A stretch of 64,000 bases of DNA from Anseranas semipalmata (Eukaryota > Chordata > Aves > Anseriformes > Anseranatidae): assembly GCA_013399115.1 (NCBI GenBank), contig VXAA01004091.1:51812-115811 (forward strand), written 5' to 3'. Both the position numbers and the translations under genes were made by a program. This document shows positions 26,101 through 35,100 of this stretch, one piece after another. Each line of letters starts with the position of its first letter. Positions within the stretch are counted from its first letter, which is position 1. The notes under the pieces are model-generated. The model was not told where the DNA came from and ran no database searches. It saw only the letters and a list, made by a program, of their open reading frames with translations.

Positions 26101-29100
26101 CATTAGAACAATCAAATACACCAAAATTCACCTCCTTTGGGAAGAAAGAAAAGTTAGCAAAGTGCATGCAAACTTTTACAACATTATACTAGCTGAGTGA
26201 AATTCAGACACATGGAAGACAAGTATATATAGCCCTTAACTCCCTATGTTACATGATGACATTGCCCCCCAGATACAGAATTTGGATTTGATACTGACTA
26301 AAATTCAACTGGAAATTCCAAGACTTGCCCTTAAGTTTGAGTCACCAGAAAAGTCTGTCCCGTATTGTAGCAATACTCCAGCAACCAGTTAAGATTAACC
26401 ACTTGATAATCAATACATTAATTAATCTTAAGACAATTTTATGTCTACATTTCTCTTGTAGAGGAACAGCTTCTGTCTATCACAAATGTCTAAAAGAAAG
26501 GACAAGAAATGTATCAAGTAAGAAATGTCACACTTAGTAGCACAGTTCTCTCCAGTTCATTTTTAATGGGAAGCAACAAGCAGCAAATTGCCAAATATGG
26601 GGATAGGGAAAGACAGTACTGGTGAGTGGAATTTTGCTAAAGAATTTAAAACATAAATTGGAGCAAGTGAGGAATTGCATACTTTCCCATTCATTTATGG
26701 ACTGGTCAGCTGTTTTGTTACTGGCATTTTGCCTATAAATGTATACACCCTGAACGCGGGCCATGTGCTCTCTATCACCTATACTGACTAGCTATTATGC
26801 CTCTGGGTGTACCTCTCGTTAGCAGAGAGGGAGTCTCACTCACAACTACTGAACTGCACAAACACACACTGATTTTTTGCCTTCATCATAATGAAGGTTT
26901 CACTGATGTGGGGGAAAGCGTACTCACTTCTGCCCTGGAAGCTTCTACTCCCAGATTTTTCCTGTGCAAATACAGCAGTTCTGGAGTGTTTTAGGAATGG
27001 CAAATACAAATGAAATTTTGTAGGGGATTTGACTTTTTTGACTATCTTGATTATTAATTTTATTAATGTTTTTCTTGCTAGTTCCACACTTGAATGCAAA
27101 AAGAAGATTGTTTAAGACAATTAGTTGTCATGCATGGGTGGAATACTATTTCCTAACAATATTACTGTATTATAATCCCAATAAAGTACAAAACGGTGGA
27201 AAGCCCCTCATCAAAAGGGTGAGGAATTATGGATGACAGTCAAGGCATCATTCTTAATCTATTCCACCTGAAGTTGAGCACCCCCTCATGAAAGAAGCAG
27301 ATGCCCTAGACTGAAAGTCACAGAGAAACACAGTTCACATTAAACACTGCTTGAAGAAATAGGAGGAAGAACTGGTTTCTTTCGCAAGCCTGAACATGTT
27401 CCCTGGCAGGCAATGCCCACCACAAGGCTGTGATACAAGTAAAACTCCCACAACTACTTCCTCCTGCAAAAGGGTGTGCAAGCAAACTAGGCGAAGGAAA
27501 GGACAGGAGGGTAATGAAAAAAGTAACTGACCCGTTTCCCCCTTTAGATGCTTTTAACAATGCCGGTTTCTCCCATATGTCAGTGTCTGCACTTGTTGCA
27601 GGGATGTGGGAGGCAGGGAAAATTAAGTTTTTCAAGACTTCTGTCTGAACATAAGAATCTCTAGGATAAGGTTCGCACAAGCCGACCCATTTCCTTCCAC
27701 AGGGAACTAAAGATTCTGCTGTTTCTCTTGAGAAATAGGGGAAAATCCATGTATTTCTGGGGATTCTCAGATTCTCTTTCCAACTGTTTCTACGCAGCTC
27801 TGCGGGATAAACCAAAATTTGGCAAACAAGCCAGAGCCTAAGCTCCAAGCCTCGTCAGTGCAAAGACTGGCTGACTGAAAAGTATGGTTTGTTTTACTTT
27901 TTACAGCGCCTAAACATACTGCCTCACATAAAGAATGTTTTGATGACAGCTACATGACAGCCCCTGCCAAAAGAAGGTGACCACAAGAGAACCACGGAGA
28001 GAAGGCACCAAGGCAGTTAACTGAAGAGTTTGGACAACCATTCTGACGGGTACCCAATTGAAGCGGTGCAGCAGGACTGACAGGGCACGACAACAGGAAG
28101 CCTAGAAACTACTTTTGCACCCCTGGATCAGGTATTTGTAAAAATATTGTTATAAAGCAAGTGACTGATGGGAACTGAAGTACTAATTTCCATGACTGTA
28201 GCTGGAAAACAGACTTATTACAACTTTGGCCTGCTCAAATGGAACACATTAACCTATCAGTAATGAATAAAAAGAAAATATCCGTATCATTAACATGAGT
28301 GTACCAATATTTTTGAGAACATGATTTCAGGCTCATTATATTTTTTTCTTTAATGTCTATTTTTAGATGTCAGTATCTGGATGCTCTTTATGAAAAACTA
28401 TTGCAAATATTTCCCAAGAATATGAGTATCTCTGAAAGCCAGAAAAAGAACTTTCATTAAAAACACAACTAAACATTTTCATGAAAACACTCCCCACTTC
28501 TTTTTCTGATTCCAGTAGAACCAGCTGCTTGAATAAGGGTCTAAGAAAATATTAAGTGCACTCTAAACACTGCATGAGTTTTGTCTGACCTGGGAAACAT
28601 TTGATGCAGTTATAACTTTATCTGATGTCCTTAGGAAAAATGCACAAATCCCTGTAAAGTTCTGTAAAAAGCACAAAATGCATACAGTTAAAAAGAATAA
28701 ACATGTACAGTAAAAGTAATTTACTTAATAATTTGGTAATATGCTGAAAACAAAATTGTAAAAAAAAATAATAATAATAATCACTCAAGAAAGTAGTGAA
28801 CCATTTATAAGATATTTAAAAATCTGTCTCTCTCAAATCAAACACTGATTTTTCTCCAGCTGACATAAGAATATGAGAAACAGCCTTCTGGGCAGAGCAG
28901 TCTAGTATTGCATCTCTGACATGAAAATGCGATTTATGGATAAAATGCAGCTTTATGGAGTGCTTGTGAGCTAGGCTACTTCCTGTGCTCCATTCCTCTC
29001 ATATTTCCTCACCACCTGCAACAGCTGTATGAGAGCTGTTAGATGACATGTTCCTGTCTTGTCATTTTAGTATCCATTTACGGACCTATTCATGTTATTG

Positions 29101-32100
29101 TCTAACCCTTTTCGGATTCCACTGACATAAATTCAGTGAAGAAAACTAGATATATACTCATCTTTCAAACATTTAAAGTACATTTCATCAGTATTCAGAC
29201 CAGAATGGATCATCTTAAAATGGCATTTATGTAATTTTTTTTTAAAAAGAAACTGAAAGATTACTAAGAACTACTGATCCAAATACTTTTTAATATGTAT
29301 TTTCATCTTTTTGATGGGCTGAAGTAATGTAAGTTTCAAATCAGTACTGCAAACAATACTTATTTTTAATTTATTAAATAATAACTCAACTAAAACAAAT
29401 TTGAAAAGCCCTTCCAATTGATTCAGTTCACAATGAACAAATAGTCCAGTTTACAGTAAATACAATTCAATTGTATAATTTAATTTGTGACATTCTTTGT
29501 AATACACTGAGCTGATTTTACACGATACCATTGTGCTAGACAGTATTGGCATGTGCAAGCAGAATATCAGGTGCTTTCTATTGGAAAAGGAGACCATGAA
29601 AATACAATTTTCTGCAGAAAAATATCAACTTCGACCAAATATTCTGTTTTTCAGTAAGGAAGCTCAAAAGGAAATTTGGTGCCACTGAAGATTAAAATCT
29701 AGTCTTCCTCAAGCTAATTAGGAATCAAAAAGAAACAAGCAGCTTTTCCATTGTCAGATTCTTGTTTTTCATTTTTCTTTTTTATTTTTCATGCTTTTTA
29801 TTATCATTTCAATGGTTAGCAAATGCAAACTCATCAGGCTTCCAGTCTGCAGTCCTGACAATAGTCCACTTTTGGTGAAAGTATGCTTCAAAAATAGAAA
29901 AATTCATCCATATTTTATGATTATTTTTGGATTCTTCACTTCTGCTAATCCTTCACCTGGCAATACCAGAGAGTAATGCTTTCATACTTTCCTGTTCTTC
30001 AGACAATTCTCTTCTGTCTTGACAAATAACAATACATGACTTATATGATTTTGCCAGGTAGTGACTGGCAGCAGCTCACTGCTAATAAAGTGAGTGGCAG
30101 AAGTGGTTTACTCTTTACAAAAGCTTCTCCTAGCACAGAACGCTGGAGCACTTCTCCTCAGTAACAGTGCTAGCATGAGGGTATTAAGCTCACATTTGTT
30201 TCTGTATCCTGGTTTTGCATTAGAAACCAATAAAAGTTTAGGGTGTGGGTCCTCTCCCTTAATGTACTGTACGGTCTGCGCACAGAAAAGACTGCTTAAA
30301 ACTCTGGGGTGAGAATGGCTGACAACCACTCTTTAGCATCATACTCCTCTAGCAAAAGGGAAATTAAAAAATAAATAAGAAAATAAGTTAGAAATCTTAA
30401 AGACTACTCTTAATACTCTCCTGAACAATGCTTACACATTACAGTAAGGAGGTTGGTATAAGAACTAGAATGGAATAAAGGAATTATTAAAGATATTTTT
30501 GGAGTAATGTGTAGTATTATTATATACGAGGAAATACAAAAACACTGAAGAATTGCACTTTTAAATTAGAAGTGCACAAGCATGAGAAAATACTTAAGCA
30601 TGCAGTCATTAACACAAATATTGAGATCTACAATTTTTTAACAAGGGTTTACTTGACTTGCTCTCTTCTCAGATAGTGACATCCATCAATCTCCACTTCT
30701 TTCCAGATCAACTTTACTGGTGAATTCCACTCTCAGCTCTAGAAATGCTGGGAGATCTTGCATTATTAGAAAGTGGACTAAGTACGTGAATACCTACCCT
30801 AGAATTACAAAAAGCTGCTTTAACATTGTACAACTATTATGTTTTTTTTTCCTCATTATTTTACCTTGCAAGTGTCATGTAATGAATTTTTAAACCATAC
30901 CTCTGTAGCACCCATGGTAAGAAATAACTTCTTCTGAAGCAAATTGTTGGTTGACCCATCTGACCTCAATGAAGCATTCGACTTTTGCTAGCAATTAAAT
31001 TATAAATAAGAGGTTAATAAAATAAAAAATAGTATTACACAGATACATTATCCCATTTCGATACATGAATTATAACAAAGCTTATTCTGAATTAGTGAGG
31101 TTGGCTTTGTCTGGGGAATAAGCTTTGCGTGAATTCCACAATCCCCAGTAAACAGTTTCATAGCTCTGCTATTTCAGAAAAAAATCAAAGAAGAATCAAT
31201 AGAATCTTAGAAAATATAATGAAAGTGAATCTGAAGTGTTTCATGGAGCAACCTCTTCCATGGAAACAAACCGGATGTCTCACAGAAAGAGTCATGTGCC
31301 TCGTCTGCAAAGTCATAATTTAATTGCGAGTAGGATTCTAAATGAACTCTGTCAGGTAGATCCTGCCAACAACACAAATAATTTTTGTTTTATGGTCTTT
31401 AATCATATACCACCCCGAAAAACTTTCTCTCTGAGAAGCCTTGCCACCCACGGGTCCCTCTCCTTTGAGATATCCTTCTCCACCACAACCTCTTCTCTTT
31501 GAAGCAACAAAAATATTTAAGCCTGATCAAGATCTACTTCCCTTTAATTTTCTGTCTCACACATAAATAGAAAAAAATCTGTTGAAACTTGGAAGAATAT
31601 AAGAGAAAAATTATGTGGAAGTGGCCTGTGGGTGTCTCTCTTTCAAGTTTGAGGAGAAGCTCCTTTTTAAAAAGTCAAATGATCAGCTCCTGCTGGACCA
31701 AATATGTGATGTATGACATATAGTGGCAGCTCCCACCTTCCACCCCAAATCACATCTTCTTACCCCTACGCACAGTCTGAAGTGAACATCATGGACCCAA
31801 ACTGGCGAAGAAGTGAGAAGAGCAGAAGTGAAGAAAGGATCTTTGAGAAATCCTGGTAAGAATATGCCTACTAGCTCAGGCCAAGGGTCTGCCCAGGCCA
31901 GTATGTTGTCTCCAAGAATGGCCAAAAATGGATAAGGACAGGGCAAGCACGTATAATGCAAGCCCTGAGTAATCTCCAATTCTCCAATATGTTTGAAACC
32001 AAATGTTGACAGAATAGTCAGTTTAATGAGATCTCTTGACTCATCAGAACGGGGCAGAGATGTTAGAGATGGCATTCATAATTTCCATCAGAAACATTTA

Positions 32101-35100
32101 GTTTTATGCTACACTGCTTTTGCAACAAAACTTTCATAAATTCATGTTTTAATGGTTAAAAAGACTGAAACAAAACAAAATTAAATGCAGAAACAAAATG
32201 TTTCAATTAAACAAAGCTGGGCATTCATTTCTGGCTTGTTAGTTAAAGAAAACACTTTCAAGATTTTAGTTTCATCTTGATTCTAGTTAGAAGAACAACA
32301 TGTTCCTCCCAGAAATGTGTGCATGCAGTCCCAGCGAAAGGAAAAACAGATTAAACTGTTTTGTCAGCTGAGCTGATTCTGTGCTTTGCAAAATCTCTAA
32401 GCAATTCCAGCCATACTCAAAAATATAGGTTCTAATGAACCTGTAATTCATTCTTGCACTGAACAGAGAATCGAGCATTATCCATAGTCTTGTTTCTCCC
32501 CAGCAAGCCTAACCTTTTCCAGTTAGCTCACCCCAGCATGACTCCTCAATGGCATAACCGGAAAGGACTGTGGAAGGACTTCTGCAGTTCAGGTAGCCCA
32601 CAACAGTCATGTTAGGTAATTTCAAGGTCACTTGGCACCTTCTGTTACCACACACTCAGTGGAAGCTGAACATATGATTTTGCTTTTTATGAAGAGGCTT
32701 CTCCTCCAAATTGAAAGGGAGAGAAATATAGCTTTGGGACCACAACTACCATATTTCTATTTATCACTTTCCAAGCCTGAGATTGTTTTCCAAAGCATTG
32801 GACAGACCAGAACATGAATCCACCTTAATTTACAAATAAATTTGTCACCCTTTTGAATCAGTGCTTTGTCCATACTGGAGTTGGTGGAATTCAAACTGAA
32901 AGAAGACAAAATAATTCTTACACAAACAGTTCCCCATTGCTATAATACTTATTTTAGCTAATCTGGTCTTTTTAAACTCTGAATACTTTGCCTCAGTTAC
33001 CTGTATCTTTTCTGAAGAACGGATTATTACTTTAGTTGGCCATTTTTAAGTTGCATGTTGTGAAAATAACAACAGTATCAAACCATGCCACAGGACATTC
33101 TCCTGTTTCCATCTAAGTCAAGATGGCAGTATCTAAACAATAAGATCCAGGTTCTTTTCCATTTTCTTTAGCACAATAAGCAAAGAAGTCACCACTTAGA
33201 TTTTCTGAATTTTGCAACAGTCATGTGATTTAAAAAAAATATGCATTGCTTTTGCAGAAGTAATAAAAGAAACGTACCTGCAACACATCTTGGTAAAAGA
33301 AGAGTAACTTTTTAAGTCCACTAGGGGCAAAGAATTGTTCTATAAGTTGAAACTACAAATAAAATTATAATAATAGTTAACTGTGAAGCAGTTTCAAAAG
33401 ACTGGAAAATTTGGAAAGGTATTTAATAACAATTATTTAATAATAATTAATATTTACCTTGTCATCAGAAATAATGGCCTCCTCCACTTGCTGCTCACTT
33501 AAGCCCATCCCATCTGCCAATCTTGATATCAAATACTTGTGTCTTTCGTCTATCTGAGCTCTTCTCTCCTCTCTGGTGACTTTAGCTTGCTTGGCAAGTT
33601 CTTTCCTAGTTTCACTGGAAAGTACTATACTTTTCTTACCAGTTGTCTAGGGAATAAAAGTTTGTAACAGATTATTTTTTCCCATAGCTATTTTATATCG
33701 CATTCAAAGATTGTATTTTTTATTGTTGATCTTTAAGGTGTTTTTCTAACTACTTCAAGCAGGAACATAAAACAATTACATCAAAGGAATGGAAATGGAA
33801 AATAAAAATCACTAATAATTAATTTGTTAGGCAAGAATTACTTCTCAGTATAAAGCTACTACAACAGAAACTTCAGATTGGGACCTAAGAATCAGATGCA
33901 GATCCTGGCATTGTAATGGCTCTAATTCAAATCTCAGCTTTATGAATTCCCAAACTAAATGTCCATATTCCAGATTTGGGACCACACCCACCTCTATACT
34001 GTCAGCATCTTAACATGCAGTATCAAGTTATTATCGCAATGGAAAAACAAATCTGTCACTACTGGAACAAATATACAATTCAGGTTTAACATGCAGATCA
34101 CATATTTGTAGTAGCAAAGTGGCAAAGAAGGAAATGTATGTAGACAAAGGATTTTTCAAAATCTTTGTAACAGTGTGAATACAACTAGATACAGTAAAAA
34201 ACATTTTAAAGTCAACAGTTAATCTTGAGAAGCTGTGCCAAAAAGTAAAGGTTTGGATTAAAGAGTCACCACACTGAGCATTATCCTCCTGTATGCAGCT
34301 CCTACGAACACGAGTACCTGGGACATCTGGAGTGTCTGTGTAACTCACAATTTTCATTGGAGAAAAGCAGGGAGAAATTACATCATCTTTCCAGGACGCT
34401 AAACTAGGAATTGTAATTGAGCAATCCTGATTTACCCTAGGCCTCCTTTGACTTCTGCCATCTAGTCTTACCCCAGATTCTGGATGTTCTGCAACACTCC
34501 TCTCTCTAATTGCATCTCTTTGAGACCTGGAGACACCAAGAATGCCCAAATATCTGTACCTGTTGGTCAGTACCATTCTGATGTCTCTAAAAGCCACGTT
34601 TTTTCTGACTCTCAGTTCATTCTTCTCCCATGCAGACCCCTGTCATACAAGTCAGTCTTTTATCACTTCTGGCTCCCATGCTAACAGCTAGATCTCTTGG
34701 TTTGTGTATGCCTTTCCTGATGCAGTATTCAATTTCTCCCTCCTTCAAGTCAAATGCCAAAAGCCAAAAAACTCCCACATTACACAACGTAAAATTATTA
34801 GAGATAACATGTAGTTATAAGATGTATATGCTTATAGTTGTTAAATTTCTAAAAACCTTATGGAAATACAGCTTTTACTCTCTCTCTGATGGCAATTTCT
34901 TTCTTTGTTATGTCTTAGTAAGGATACTAGATGCCAATACCAGATATTATTTCTTCTGTGCTGTTTTACTAAGAGTATTAGACAATGGAACGTGATTTAA
35001 TACATACCTTATTAGTGTCTGGGGCAGAGGCAAAATTCTGACACTGTTGCAGAAAAAAAACTACCGTTTTTATAATATAGTTTGCCTCTGATTCACAACT

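Noticed and set aside
27318..27848. 176-codon minus-strand open frame
   Set aside because: Lies in a dynein intron. No motif, no good flanking splice sites and low-complexity composition; treated as chance.
31683..32075. 130-codon minus-strand open frame
   Set aside because: Intronic; no homology recognised and no splice context.
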